Source of the DNA: Sphingomonadaceae bacterium | Lineage (GTDB): Bacteria > Pseudomonadota > Alphaproteobacteria > Sphingomonadales > Sphingomonadaceae | Direction: 5' to 3' | Assembly (NCBI GenBank): GCA_024236155.1 | Contig: JACKLA010000002.1 | Coordinates: forward strand, 310,001-374,000 | Length of the DNA: 64,000 nucleotides | In this document: piece by piece, positions 52,594-61,543 of the stretch | Layout of the letters: the number at the start of each line of letters is the position of its first letter | Position numbering within the stretch: position 1 is the stretch's first letter | Notes under the pieces: generated by a model | What the model was told of the DNA's origin: nothing | Databases searched by the model: none | What the model saw: the letters and a program-made list of their open reading frames with translations, nothing else | Program-made: the position numbers and the translations under genes

Positions 52594-53859
52594 ATGCAGA
52601 CGATGGATTTGAAGACGCGGACACCCAGTTCCCTGAACACGCTGTGGGATCGGCTCTCCCGGATTGTACCGGGCGGGCCGCGTTCGCCCGTGCGCGCTGT
52701 TCCGGGCAGCAGGGTTCGCACCTTTGTCCGCGAAGAGCTTGTCCGCCAGTTTGTGCTGCGCGAATTGCTGGCGATCCGGTCGCGTGCCGTCGGGCTGTTC
52801 CTCATCCTGTGGCTATCGTCGGATCTGTTTCGTCCGCAATGGGCCGTTGCCGTCGCCATCCTCCATATCGTGACGGTGCTGATCAATCATCGAAGTGCAA
52901 AATGCGTGCTCGATGCGGTCGAACGCAAGCAGGACTATACGCGGAAGCTGCGCCACCTGAGCATCGGCATGGGTGCGACGGGCTTTCTGTGGGGTGCGCT
53001 GCTGTGGTCTTTCCCCATCGTCGAAACCCGGACCAATGCGGAATTCCTGGTCGCGCTCACCTCCATCGTCGCGATCTGCCTGATGATGGTTGCAGGCGCG
53101 CTTTATCCGCCCGCAGTCAGATCCTCGCTTGTCGGGGCGTCGCTGGGCACCCTGCCGATTGCAATTGCAATCATGCCGGTGGTGGGGCCGGTTCTGCTGG
53201 TTGGTTTCGTTATCCTGATGGGCATCCTCCTCGCTTTTGCGAGCGTGTTCCTGCGCCAGGCAAGGCGGGTGGCCCTGCTGCATCGCCAGCATATCCACCT
53301 GTCGCGCAGGCTGGCGAAGGTAAACGGTGCGCTGGCTTCGTCGATGGAGCAGCTGCGCATATTGGCCGAGCGCGATTCGCTTACCCAGATGCGCAATCGT
53401 GGCGCGTTCGAGCGTGCGGTGGACGAGCTCAAGGCGGAAGGGCTGCCCGATGACCGCTATATCGTCGCGCTGCTCGATATCGATCACTTCAAGCAGGTGA
53501 ATGACCGCTTCGGTCATGCTGCCGGGGACGCCGTGCTGGAGCATTTCGGTGAGGTGCTGGGCATCTGGGAACGGCATGGTCCAGCGCGGATTGCTGCGCG
53601 CTGGGGTGGCGAGGAATTCATCGTCGCCGCCCGCATCGATCATGCGACCCGGCCATCGGCAGTGATCGAGGAACTGCGCGCCATCCTTGCCCCGCCGGGA
53701 CGGAATCCCGGATGGCCGACCGGTCTGCGTGTTTCGGCCTCGATCGGATATTGCACCTGCGGAACCGATTTCGACCTGCAACGCGAAACCAGCCGTGCCG
53801 ATGGCGCGCTCTATCGGGCAAAGAACGAAGGGCGAGACTGCTACCGGCTGGCAGCCTGA
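52594..53859 (+). CDS. membrane-bound diguanylate cyclase (GGDEF)
   Basis: The ATG at 52594 gives 421 residues (another ATG 9 nt later is possible). Five or six hydrophobic helices occupy about residues 60-220, for example ILWLSSDLF, IGMGATGFLWGALLW and LVGFVILMGILLAFASV. The C-terminal GGDEF domain has DSLTQMRNRGAFERAV, LLDIDHFKQVND and the active GGEEF in ARWGGEEFIVA. The product-inhibition I-site (RxxD five residues before) is missing. It makes c-di-GMP at the inner membrane. Confidence 0.9.
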   Translation: MQTMDLKTRTPSSLNTLWDRLSRIVPGGPRSPVRAVPGSRVRTFVREELVRQFVLRELLAIRSRAVGLFLILWLSSDLFRPQWAVAVAILHIVTVLINHRSAKCVLDAVERKQDYTRKLRHLSIGMGATGFLWGALLWSFPIVETRTNAEFLVALTSIVAICLMMVAGALYPPAVRSSLVGASLGTLPIAIAIMPVVGPVLLVGFVILMGILLAFASVFLRQARRVALLHRQHIHLSRRLAKVNGALASSMEQLRILAERDSLTQMRNRGAFERAVDELKAEGLPDDRYIVALLDIDHFKQVNDRFGHAAGDAVLEHFGEVLGIWERHGPARIAARWGGEEFIVAARIDHATRPSAVIEELRAILAPPGRNPGWPTGLRVSASIGYCTCGTDFDLQRETSRADGALYRAKNEGRDCYRLAA

Positions 53860-53877
53860 CAGTGTCACGGTGCTGCA

Positions 53878-53913
53878 CAAGGTGACACTTTGCGATGCAA
53901 GGTGACGGTTTGC
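53878..53913. repeat. tandem 16-bp direct repeats upstream of lon
   Basis: CAAGGTGACACTTTGC (53878-53893) and CAAGGTGACGGTTTGC (53898-53913) are spaced 20 bp start to start. The first also pairs with AGTGTCAC at 53861-53868 to form a possible hairpin at the end of the GGDEF gene. A two-site operator for lon is possible; no heat-shock promoter consensus was recognised. Confidence 0.4.
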
Positions 53914-54030
53914 ACAATATCCGACCCTTGGCTGTGTCACAGCTGTCAACACCGGTCGGTCCGGCACCGTCCACAGCTTTAGTCCGGCCCCGCTGTTGCA
54001 GCGCGGCGGGGCACTACCCATATTCCGGCC

Positions 54031-56421
54031 ATGAGCACTTTTCCCTTACTTCCCCTGCGCGATATCGTTGTCTTCCCCGATATGGTCGTTCCGCTATTTG
54101 TCGGGCGCGACAAGTCCGTTGCCGCCCTCGAAGCCGCGATGGAGGGGAACAAGGATATCTTCCTGCTCGCCCAGCTCGATCCCGGCTGCGACGATCCCGA
54201 GGCGGACGATCTCTATGACGTCGGCGTGGTGGCGCAGGTGCTCCAGATGCTCAAACTGCCCGATGGCACCGTGCGCGTGCTGGTCGAAGGGCAGGCGAGG
54301 GCGCGGCTCGAACAGCTGAAAAATGTCGACGAGATGGTGGTGGCGGACGTCACCGTGCTCGACGAGGAAACCGCATCGGGCAGCGAAGTAACCGCGATGA
54401 TGCGGCAGGTGGTCGACCACTTCAAGGATTACGCCAAACTCAACAAGAAGCTGGGCGAAGATGCCGCCGATGACCTGGGCGAGATCGACGATGCCGGCGC
54501 GCTGGCCGATGCGGTTGCCGCCGCGATCCAGGCCAAGGTGTCCGACAAGCAGGCGCTGCTGACCGAGCCCGATCCGCTCAAGCGGCTCGAAATGGTCATG
54601 TCCTTCATGGAAGGCGAGCTGTCGGTACTGCAGGTCGAAAAGAAGATCCGCGGCCGGGTGAAGCGCCAGATGGAAAAGACCCAGCGCGAATATTACCTCA
54701 ACGAACAGTTGAAGGCGATCCAGAGCGAGCTGGGCGGCGATGCCGAAGAGGCCGATGAACTGGCCGAACTGCAGCAGAAGATCGACACGCTCAAGCTGTC
54801 GAAAGAGGCCAAGGCCAAGGCGGGAAGCGAGCTGAAAAAGCTCAAGGGCATGCAGCCGATGAGCGCCGAGGCGACCGTCGTGCGCAACTATCTCGACGTG
54901 CTGCTCGGACTGCCGTGGGGCAAGAAATCGAAGCTCAAGCGCGATATTGCCAAGGCGCAGGAAGTGCTCGACGCCGATCACTATGCGCTGGAGAAGGTCA
55001 AGGACCGGATCATCGAATATCTCGCGGTGCAGGCGCGGACCAACAAGCTCAAAGGGCCGATCCTGTGCCTCGTCGGCCCTCCGGGTGTCGGCAAGACCAG
55101 CCTCGGCAAGAGCATCGCCAAGGCGACCGGGCGCGAATTTATCCGCCAGTCGCTGGGCGGGGTGCGTGACGAGGCCGAAATTCGCGGCCATCGCCGGACT
55201 TACATTGGCTCGCTGCCGGGCAAGATCGTCCAGAACCTGCGCAAGGCGGGCAAGAGCAATCCGCTGTTCCTGCTCGACGAGATCGACAAGCTGGGGCAGG
55301 ATTTTCGCGGCGATCCGGCGTCGGCGCTGCTCGAAGTGCTCGACCCGGAACAGAACTCGAAGTTCCAGGATCACTATCTCGAACTCGATATCGACCTGTC
55401 GGACATCATGTTCGTCACCACTGCGAACAGCCTCAACCTGCCACAGCCCTTGCTCGACCGGATGGAGATCATCCGGCTCGAAGGTTATACCGAGGACGAG
55501 AAGGTCGAGATCGCCAAACGCCACCTGATTGCCAAGCAGGTCGAAGCGCATGGCCTCAAGGATGGCGAGTTCGAGCTGACCGAAGAGGGCCTGCGCGACC
55601 TGATCCGCTATTACACACGCGAGGCCGGTGTGCGCACGCTCGAGCGCGAAATTGCCAAGCTGTGCCGCAAGAGCCTGCGCCAGATCCTCGAGAAGAAGGT
55701 CGAGAGCGTGACTGTCACGCCGGAAAACCTTTCCGACTTCGCAGGCGTGCGCAAATACAAGCACGGCATGTCGGATGACGAGGCACAGGTGGGTGCCGTA
55801 ACGGGCCTCGCATGGACCGAAGTCGGCGGCGAGTTGCTCACCATCGAAAGCGTCACCACACCGGGCAAGGGCGAGGTCAAGACGACCGGCAAGCTGGGCG
55901 AGGTGATGAAGGAATCCGTTGCCGCTGCCTTCAGTTTCGTCAAGGCACGCGCGCCGCATTACGGGATCAAGCCGAGCATCTTCCAGCGCAAGAACATCCA
56001 TATCCACCTGCCCGAAGGTGCGGTGCCCAAGGACGGGCCGAGCGCGGGCGTGGGCATGGTCACCTCGATCGTCTCGGCGCTCAGCGGAATTGCCGTGCGC
56101 CCGGACGTGGCGATGACTGGCGAGGTCACGCTGCGCGGCAGGGTGCTGGCCATCGGCGGCCTGAAGGAAAAGCTGCTTGCCGCCCTTCGCGGGGGTATCA
56201 AGACGGTGCTCATCCCCGAAGAGAATGTGAAGGACCTGGCGGACATCCCGGGGACCATCACCGATGGGCTGGAGATCGTACCGGTCAGCCATGTCGATCA
56301 GGTGCTTGAACGGGCCCTGGTTTCCGCACCGGTTCCGATCGAGTGGACCGAAGCGGACGATCTCGCAAGCCAGCCTGCGCCGGGTGATCCCGCTTCAGGT
56401 GCTTCCCCTACGGCACACTAG
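54031..56421 (+). CDS. lon: ATP-dependent protease Lon
   Basis: This 796-residue protein is full length. An N-terminal LON substrate domain (FPLLPLRDIVVFPDMVVPLF) is followed by a coiled region, AAA+ with Walker A VGPPGVGKTSLGKSIAKATG and Walker B PLFLLDEIDKLG, and the proteolytic domain with catalytic Ser in PKDGPSAGVGM and Lys in the LKEKLLAALRGGI region. It degrades misfolded and regulatory proteins in the cytoplasm. Its stop TAG coincides with the start of a palindromic element. HU follows, an arrangement also found in enterobacteria (lon-hupB). Confidence 0.97.
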   Translation: MSTFPLLPLRDIVVFPDMVVPLFVGRDKSVAALEAAMEGNKDIFLLAQLDPGCDDPEADDLYDVGVVAQVLQMLKLPDGTVRVLVEGQARARLEQLKNVDEMVVADVTVLDEETASGSEVTAMMRQVVDHFKDYAKLNKKLGEDAADDLGEIDDAGALADAVAAAIQAKVSDKQALLTEPDPLKRLEMVMSFMEGELSVLQVEKKIRGRVKRQMEKTQREYYLNEQLKAIQSELGGDAEEADELAELQQKIDTLKLSKEAKAKAGSELKKLKGMQPMSAEATVVRNYLDVLLGLPWGKKSKLKRDIAKAQEVLDADHYALEKVKDRIIEYLAVQARTNKLKGPILCLVGPPGVGKTSLGKSIAKATGREFIRQSLGGVRDEAEIRGHRRTYIGSLPGKIVQNLRKAGKSNPLFLLDEIDKLGQDFRGDPASALLEVLDPEQNSKFQDHYLELDIDLSDIMFVTTANSLNLPQPLLDRMEIIRLEGYTEDEKVEIAKRHLIAKQVEAHGLKDGEFELTEEGLRDLIRYYTREAGVRTLEREIAKLCRKSLRQILEKKVESVTVTPENLSDFAGVRKYKHGMSDDEAQVGAVTGLAWTEVGGELLTIESVTTPGKGEVKTTGKLGEVMKESVAAAFSFVKARAPHYGIKPSIFQRKNIHIHLPEGAVPKDGPSAGVGMVTSIVSALSGIAVRPDVAMTGEVTLRGRVLAIGGLKEKLLAALRGGIKTVLIPEENVKDLADIPGTITDGLEIVPVSHVDQVLERALVSAPVPIEWTEADDLASQPAPGDPASGASPTAH

Positions 56422-56576
56422 GCAGCGTGGACAAATGCCCCATGGTCACGGCCAGTCGAGAAGCCGCCATTTCCGCGTCCCTCGTCCTTGAATATGCCAG
56501 GCATGTCCTTCGTCCTCGCTCCTCGAACTGGCAGCTTCTCGACTGGCCGTGACCATGGGGCATTTGTCCACGCTGC
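56422..56576. repeat. palindromic element behind lon with 43-bp perfect inverted repeats
   Basis: The arms at 56422-56464 and 56534-56576 match base for base. They begin GCAGCGTGGACAAATGCCCC and contain GGCCAGTCGAGAA as in the dnaX-side element. The 69-bp centre is the inverted core of that element (contains GAATATGCCAGGCATGTCC). It could form a very strong hairpin at the lon 3' end. Confidence 0.9.
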
Positions 56577-56671
56577 TTGGGATGAAGGCAAGAAGCTGCC
56601 CCGGATTGGTGCAACTCGTCGCAAAACCCGGCTATTTGTCCGATTCATGACAAGCAAAGGATGAAATGCCT

Positions 56672-56700
56672 TTGACAGACCGTGTAAAAATCCCTTCTAT
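56672..56700 (+). promoter_or_regulatory. putative promoter of the HU gene
   Basis: A consensus TTGACA (56672-56677) with a 17-bp spacer precedes TTCTAT (56695-56700). Transcription would start about 70 bp before the HU start codon. Confidence 0.55.
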
Positions 56701-56777
56701 CACCCGCCGCGCAGGGCGATTCATTGCCTGTACCATAGCAACGCAGTGCTAGCAGCGAGACACGGGGGATATCTGAG

Positions 56778-57050
56778 ATGAACAAAAACGACCTGATCAG
56801 TGCGGTAGCGGATTCAAGCGGCCTGTCGAAAAGCGACGCCGCGAGCGCGGTGGAAGGTGTCTTCGACGCCATCACCACGTCGCTGTCGAAGGGTGATGAA
56901 GTCAGGCTGGTCGGCTTCGGCACTTTCTCGGTCGCGAAACGCAAGGCATCGACGGGTCGCAATCCGCGCACCGGAGAGCCGATGACGATCAAGGCATCGA
57001 ACCAGCCGAAATTCAAGGCGGGCAAGGGCCTGAAAGACGCCGTCAACTGA
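56778..57050 (+). CDS. hupB: HU-family DNA-binding protein
   Basis: This 90-residue protein is a classic HU subunit: NKNDLISAVADSSGLSKSDA, LVGFGTFSVAKRKASTGRNP (DNA-binding arm with the RNPRTGE turn) and FKAGKGLKDAVN. It compacts DNA and assists replication and recombination. It stands alone behind lon with its own promoter and a strong terminator. Confidence 0.95.
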   Translation: MNKNDLISAVADSSGLSKSDAASAVEGVFDAITTSLSKGDEVRLVGFGTFSVAKRKASTGRNPRTGEPMTIKASNQPKFKAGKGLKDAVN

Positions 57051-57093
57051 ACGGCTTCGACGCGCGATCTGCGTACCGGCAGGGCACAAGGCA

Positions 57094-57129
57094 AAAAGGG
57101 GGACCGGCCATCTGGCTGGTCCCCCTTTT
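57094..57129. terminator. strong bidirectional Rho-independent terminator
   Basis: A 16-bp stem (AAAAGGGGGACCGGCC with its partner, one G-U pair) closes a 4-nt ATCT loop and is flanked by A and T runs. It serves HU on the plus strand and the lipoprotein gene on the minus strand. Confidence 0.9.
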
Positions 57130-57153
57130 CGTGGGCGATGTCTCGCTTGCTGC

Positions 57154-58197
57154 CTAACGGAGCCTGATCAGCGCCAACGGAGCCTGCCCGCTGATACGGT
57201 CAACCTTCCACACCATCCGCTTGCCACCTTCAAAGGCGGTGAAGCCTTCATCGGTGTTGTTGGCGAGCACTTCGCCATCGGTGGTCAGCGTGAACGTGCC
57301 CTCGATCGGCAGCGTTTCCGTCAAGCCCTCAAGATCGTTCTTGCCGCCGAAGGCACCCGCGACCAGCAGGAAGTAGGGCAGGTTGGGCCCCGACTGGTCG
57401 GCTGAGGCGGAGGCAAAGCCGGGGGCCTCGATCCGCACCGTATCGCCATTGCGGCGATAAGCGGTGATGAATGGCGAGACCGAGGTGAAACCTTCCATGG
57501 TGGGGAAGGCAAAGTCGTGGTCGATCCGGCTCTCGATTTCGAATGACACCTCGAACAGCCCGTCTTCGCGGTACACCACCGATTTCCAGCCTGCCTGTTT
57601 GGAGAGCCGTTCGGCAATCTGCCTGCCTGCGTCGGGATCGGACGGGTCGACTCCGCCGAACACGGCCTTCATCTGGCGCAGGTCGCGCTCCTCGCGCTCG
57701 ACCCGGCGCTTGCGAGCCGCTTCAGCGCGTTCCTTGCGCTCGGTGATCTCGGTTTCGGTGCAGGGGCGCTCGACGCGCTTGGTGCCGGGACGTGCGACAA
57801 CCATCGGTGGTGGGACGCGGGGAACTTCGACCACTGCTTCAGTTTCTACTGGTGCAAAGCCAAGGGGTTGAACTGCCTGCGGAGCGGGCACAGGCTCAAC
57901 CGCCACCGGGACATCCCTGATCGTTTCTGCGTTATCGTCATTGTCGACCCAGTCGTAACAGGGCCTGTCGATCTGCAATTCGTCGAAGCCGGGGGAAGAC
58001 CTGTTCTTCATTTCCGCCAACTGCTTCAGCCCGACAAACTGGATCTGGCCATCATAGCGGTAGGAGAATGTACCATCGCTGCGCAGATCCATCGCCGCAT
58101 CGAATTTCCCCGGTGCCAGAAAACACCCGGTCAGTGTGGCGCAGCCTGCCGCGACAGTGGCCATCCTGGCCAGATTTGCGACCCATGGTTTCATCAA
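57154..58197 (-). CDS. hypothetical lipoprotein
   Basis: This 347-residue protein has an N-terminal lipobox signal (TVAAGCATLTGCFLAPG, lipidated Cys about residue 25). The mature part starts with a beta-rich AAMDLRSDGTFSYRYDGQI segment, has a Pro/Val linker, a charged helix (TERKERAEAARKRRVERE), and a C-terminal beta domain (GTFTLTTDGEVLANNTDEG). No named family was recognised. Its ATG is adjacent to the rlmB stop, so it is cotranscribed with rlmB. Confidence 0.75.
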   Translation of the reverse strand: MMKPWVANLARMATVAAGCATLTGCFLAPGKFDAAMDLRSDGTFSYRYDGQIQFVGLKQLAEMKNRSSPGFDELQIDRPCYDWVDNDDNAETIRDVPVAVEPVPAPQAVQPLGFAPVETEAVVEVPRVPPPMVVARPGTKRVERPCTETEITERKERAEAARKRRVEREERDLRQMKAVFGGVDPSDPDAGRQIAERLSKQAGWKSVVYREDGLFEVSFEIESRIDHDFAFPTMEGFTSVSPFITAYRRNGDTVRIEAPGFASASADQSGPNLPYFLLVAGAFGGKNDLEGLTETLPIEGTFTLTTDGEVLANNTDEGFTAFEGGKRMVWKVDRISGQAPLALIRLR

Positions 58198-59004
58198 TTA
58201 TTCCCCCTTGCCGGAATTTGCCGTGGCTACCGCATAAAGCGCGATGGCCGCAGCGTTGGAAACATTCAGACTTTCAATCGCGCTGGAGATTGGCAGGCGG
58301 GCTAGGGCATCGCAATGCCCGGCAATGTTGTGTCGCATACCTTCCCCCTCGGCACCGAGAATGATCGCAACCGCGCCCGATGGCAGCACATCGCCAAAAT
58401 TATCCTCGGCCTCCCCTGCGAGCCCGATGCGCCAATATCCACCCTCGGCCGCTTCCTCCAATGCGCGGGCCAGATTGACCACGCGAACCCATGGCACTGT
58501 CTCAAGCGCACCCGATGCGCTCTTGGCGACGGTGCCCGATTCAGGCGGGGCATGCCGGTCCTGCGTCACGATGGCAGCGGCACCAAATGCAGCCGCAGAA
58601 CGAAGGATCGCACCGACATTATGCGGGTCGGTTACCTGATCGAGAAACACCAGCGGCGCGCCGGGGCGGGCCTGCATCGCTTCGTCGAGATGGATGTCCT
58701 CAAGCCCTGCGCATTCAAGCACCAGCCCCTGGTGCGGCGCATCGCGTGCGACAAGGCGGGCAAGATCGGACACATCGGCATACTCGACCGGGAAATCTGC
58801 CGGCAACTCGCCATCAAGCGAGGCCACGCCTTCGCGCGTCGCCCACAGCTTGCGATGCACGCGGTGCGGGTTCTTCAAAGCCGCTTCGACCGCATGGCGG
58901 CCCCACAGGCGCACGCTGCCGGTGCTGGCCCGGCCACTGCCGCGTCCGCCCTTCATCCGTCCTGCCCTGCCTCTCAATGCGCGTTTGCGCTCACCCTTGG
59001 CCAT
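58198..59004 (-). CDS. rlmB: 23S rRNA (Gm2251) 2'-O-methyltransferase RlmB
   Basis: The ATG at 59004 with AGGTGA upstream gives 268 residues. After a basic N-terminus and an RNA-binding domain (RLWGRHAVEAALKNPHRVHR), the SpoU/TrmH knot shows DPHNVGAILRSAAAFGAAAI, AIILGAEGEGMRH and SAIESLNVSNAAAIALY. It methylates the peptidyl-transferase loop of 23S rRNA with SAM. RlmB and generic TrmH paralogues are similar, so the exact target is highly likely but not certain. Confidence 0.88.
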   Translation of the reverse strand: MAKGERKRALRGRAGRMKGGRGSGRASTGSVRLWGRHAVEAALKNPHRVHRKLWATREGVASLDGELPADFPVEYADVSDLARLVARDAPHQGLVLECAGLEDIHLDEAMQARPGAPLVFLDQVTDPHNVGAILRSAAAFGAAAIVTQDRHAPPESGTVAKSASGALETVPWVRVVNLARALEEAAEGGYWRIGLAGEAEDNFGDVLPSGAVAIILGAEGEGMRHNIAGHCDALARLPISSAIESLNVSNAAAIALYAVATANSGKGE

Positions 59005-59158
59005 GAAAATCACCTGAAAACGTCAATCTTTGCGCGCCATGCCAGCAGCCCCATTGACAGGCAAGCGCGGCTTCGCCAAAGGGGCGCCTCTCGGTCGGAG
59101 GGCCCCATGCGGGCCGCGCTATCAGGCGATGCAATTTCGCCTTTCCGGCAAGCCAAGT

Positions 59159-59244
59159 GGACAGGTGGCCGAGTGGTTAAAGGCAGCAGACTGTAAATCT
59201 GCCCGCGCAAGCGTACGCTGGTTCGAATCCAGCCCTGTCCACCA
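59159..59244 (+). tRNA. tRNA-Tyr (anticodon GUA)
   Basis: This is an 86-nt class II tRNA: acceptor GGACAGG/CCTGTCC, anticodon loop CTGTAAA (GTA), a long variable arm and T-arm GGTTCGAATCC with encoded CCA. An integrase gene follows directly, so its 3' part is the probable attachment site of the mobile element to the right. Confidence 0.96.
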
Positions 59245-59355
59245 CCGCCCTTTCTCAGCACATCTCCGAAAAGCCCTAGAAATCGCAGAAAACCAAGGGT
59301 ATTATCGCCATTACCGTCCGCGTTTGACCGCTGCAATTTGCCTGCAACCGGAGCC

Positions 59356-59436
59356 AAGTGTGGGGGTAATGTGGGGGTAAAGTAGCTTACCCCCACACTT
59401 TGGTTTCGCAACTCGGTCCCGAAAAGTGTGGGGGTA
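59356..59436. repeat. GTGTGGGGGTA repeats before the integrase gene
   Basis: AAGTGTGGGGGTAA at 59356-59369 is a perfect inverted partner of 59387-59400. A shorter copy TGTGGGGGTAA is at 59370-59380 and another AAGTGTGGGGGTA at 59424-59436, ending 5 bp before the integrase ATG. These could be integrase arm-binding or operator sites. Confidence 0.7.
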
Positions 59437-59441
59437 GAGCA

Positions 59442-60626
59442 ATGGGCAAACTCACGGCGGTAGCGGTCAAGGCAGCTTTGGCGAATCCGGGCACCTATCA
59501 GGACGGTGACGGATTATTCCTGAAAGTGGACAAACGCGGTGGTGCCTACTGGAATTTGCGACTCCAACAGGATGGTAAGCGACGAGATATCGGCGTCGGC
59601 AGCGCGAAGCTGGTTACGCTCGCCGAAGCGCGCGCCAAAGCGGCGGAACTCCGCAAGGCGGTAAAGGTCGAAAAGCGGGATGTGCTGACCGAGCGCAAGG
59701 ACGAGGACGCTGCCAAGGTCACCTTCCGCGAAGCCGCTACCCAATATCATTCGGAGAACGAGGCGGGCTGGAAAAGCGATGTCTATGGTCGTCAATGGCT
59801 CGCCAGTCTGGAGAACTACGCCTTCCCGAAACTGGGCGACATGACGACCGGCGGAATCACTGCTGCCGACATTATCGGGGTGCTCACCCCGATTTGGCAG
59901 GAAATCCCCGAAACAGCCCGTCAGGTTCGTAACCGGATTTGCGCGGTCCTCGACTACTCCCACGCAAAGGGCTGGCGCTCTACAGAAGCTCCATCGGGCA
60001 ATAGTAGCCTGAAAGCGGGGCGAGGGTTGCCGCGACAGGTCAAGAAACCTGCAAACCGCAAGGCGATGCCATACGTCGCCGTTCCTCCGTTCCTGACCGC
60101 GCTGCGTCGCAAACCATCCTATTCGCGTTTGGCGCTCGACCTGCTCATTCTGACCGGCGTTCGCTCGCAGGAAGTGCGGCTCGCGAAGTGGGATGAATTC
60201 GATCTGGACCAACGCCTTTGGACAATTCCAGCCGAACACATGAAGCGCAGCAGGGCGCACATCGTGCCGCTGTCAGAAGCGGCGATGGCGGTTCTTGTGA
60301 AAGCGGACGCGATGCGGCTTGAGGGTGCCGAAGTCGTATTCCCTGGCATGACCGGTACGGCGATGTCCAACATGACGCTACTCAAGGTCATGCGCGATAT
60401 GCAGGAGCCTTTCCACGTCCACGGTTTCCGCTCCAGCTTTACCGACTGGGCGGCGAACGAAGGCTTCCCCAACGCAGTTGTCGAAGCGGCACTAGCGCAC
60501 AAGACGCCGGATGCTGTGCAGGCCGCGTATCGGCGAACGACCTATCTCGGCACGCCCGAGAATCCAGGCGCGAGAGTGAAGCTGATGGATGCGTGGGGAG
60601 AATACTGTTCTGGTGCCCATGCTTAA
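59442..60626 (+). CDS. tyrosine-type site-specific integrase (DUF4102-containing)
   Basis: The ATG at 59442 gives 394 residues. The N-terminal DUF4102 region (LTAVAVKAALANPGTYQDGD, GLFLKVDKRGGAYWNLRLQQ) is followed by a core-binding SAM-like domain and the catalytic domain: Arg in ILTGVRSQEVR, H-x-x-R in HVHGFRSSFTDW, a further His in LAHKTPDAV and the nucleophile Tyr in YRRTTYL. It integrates and excises the element at tRNA-Tyr. GTGTGGGGGTA repeats in its leader may regulate it. Confidence 0.93.
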   Translation: MGKLTAVAVKAALANPGTYQDGDGLFLKVDKRGGAYWNLRLQQDGKRRDIGVGSAKLVTLAEARAKAAELRKAVKVEKRDVLTERKDEDAAKVTFREAATQYHSENEAGWKSDVYGRQWLASLENYAFPKLGDMTTGGITAADIIGVLTPIWQEIPETARQVRNRICAVLDYSHAKGWRSTEAPSGNSSLKAGRGLPRQVKKPANRKAMPYVAVPPFLTALRRKPSYSRLALDLLILTGVRSQEVRLAKWDEFDLDQRLWTIPAEHMKRSRAHIVPLSEAAMAVLVKADAMRLEGAEVVFPGMTGTAMSNMTLLKVMRDMQEPFHVHGFRSSFTDWAANEGFPNAVVEAALAHKTPDAVQAAYRRTTYLGTPENPGARVKLMDAWGEYCSGAHA

Positions 60627-60723
60627 GCCGGTATGCCCAAAATTGATCCTCCACCTAGGTGACATTGTAGATATCGCATCTTAAGCCACTTGCAGCTTTG
60701 ATTTGAATCGGAAGGGTTTAGTT

Positions 60724-61464
60724 TTGTTCAGAAAATTGTTTGGCGGAGGCGCGCCTCAATCGCCCGCGTACGAAGCCGGTCAGCACCTTTTCGAGCAGGG
60801 TATGAGAGCGGCCAGCGAGTATCGTACCGCCGACGCGATAGCGCTCTACACGAGGTCGATTGAAGCAAACCCGAATCCTGCACCGCTCATCAACCGAGCG
60901 AAGTTGTATCGCTGGCGACTGATGTTCGAAGACGCGATCACCGATCTAGAAACTGCTGTGAAGCTCGATAAGCAACAAGGCAACGAATTTGCTGCTCCGT
61001 TAGCACAGGAACTGCGCGAATGTAGGATTCTTGCTGAAAACCGATTTAATGGAAAGCGACCGCTTTTCATTGCGGATCTCAATGACAAAGGCTTCGATCA
61101 TGTTGCGGGCCGAATTGCGGACTCAATCTTTCAAGGCAACGGCCAACTTCTAGCGTATCACATGGTGAATGAAGTCGATAACGCGAAAAAGTTTGAAAAT
61201 CTGTCTGATTTCCCTTCAGTGAAAACGCTTCTAAACAATTGGATGAAAGATCAAAGTGTCATAGATCAAGCTCTGGCTGACCAACGCATCCACGCCGAAT
61301 ACGAACCAAAGCGCGGCATCTTCGAAGCGATGGTTTGCGTATATGACTACCCCGACATGGCAAAACTGCGTGATACGATCGTGCGAAAGATATGGTGCTT
61401 GTTAAACCCGCCAAGCCAAATGCAAGCGATTTGGGAGGCGAGTCTTCGTGATCCAGTTCAGTAA
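60724..61464 (+). CDS. TPR-containing protein in the mobile element (cargo)
   Basis: A TTG at 60724 with a GGAAGG site 7-8 nt upstream gives 246 residues; an earlier TTG at 60703 is possible. TPR-like helices occupy about residues 20-95 (EYRTADAIALYTRSIEANPN; LINRAKLYRWRLMFEDAITD). The rest (FIADLNDKGFDHVAGRIADS and onward) is not recognised. The sequence is clearly more AT-rich than the chromosomal genes, supporting foreign origin. Function unknown. Confidence 0.72.
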   Translation: MFRKLFGGGAPQSPAYEAGQHLFEQGMRAASEYRTADAIALYTRSIEANPNPAPLINRAKLYRWRLMFEDAITDLETAVKLDKQQGNEFAAPLAQELRECRILAENRFNGKRPLFIADLNDKGFDHVAGRIADSIFQGNGQLLAYHMVNEVDNAKKFENLSDFPSVKTLLNNWMKDQSVIDQALADQRIHAEYEPKRGIFEAMVCVYDYPDMAKLRDTIVRKIWCLLNPPSQMQAIWEASLRDPVQ

Positions 61465-61543
61465 ATGATCCCGCGATAACGAATCGAGAGCAAATGGGCT
61501 GTAGGGCCAAGAGAGTATAGTATTCGGCGATTGCGATAGCGCC

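Noticed and set aside
54094..56292. 732-residue open frame antisense to lon
   Set aside because: The lon frame is unambiguous; the antisense frame is a codon-bias artefact without a ribosome site or recognisable domain.
51008..56576. CRISPR array suggested by the repeats behind dnaX and lon
   Set aside because: Only two copies 5 kb apart, each a palindrome; no regular spacers and no cas genes.
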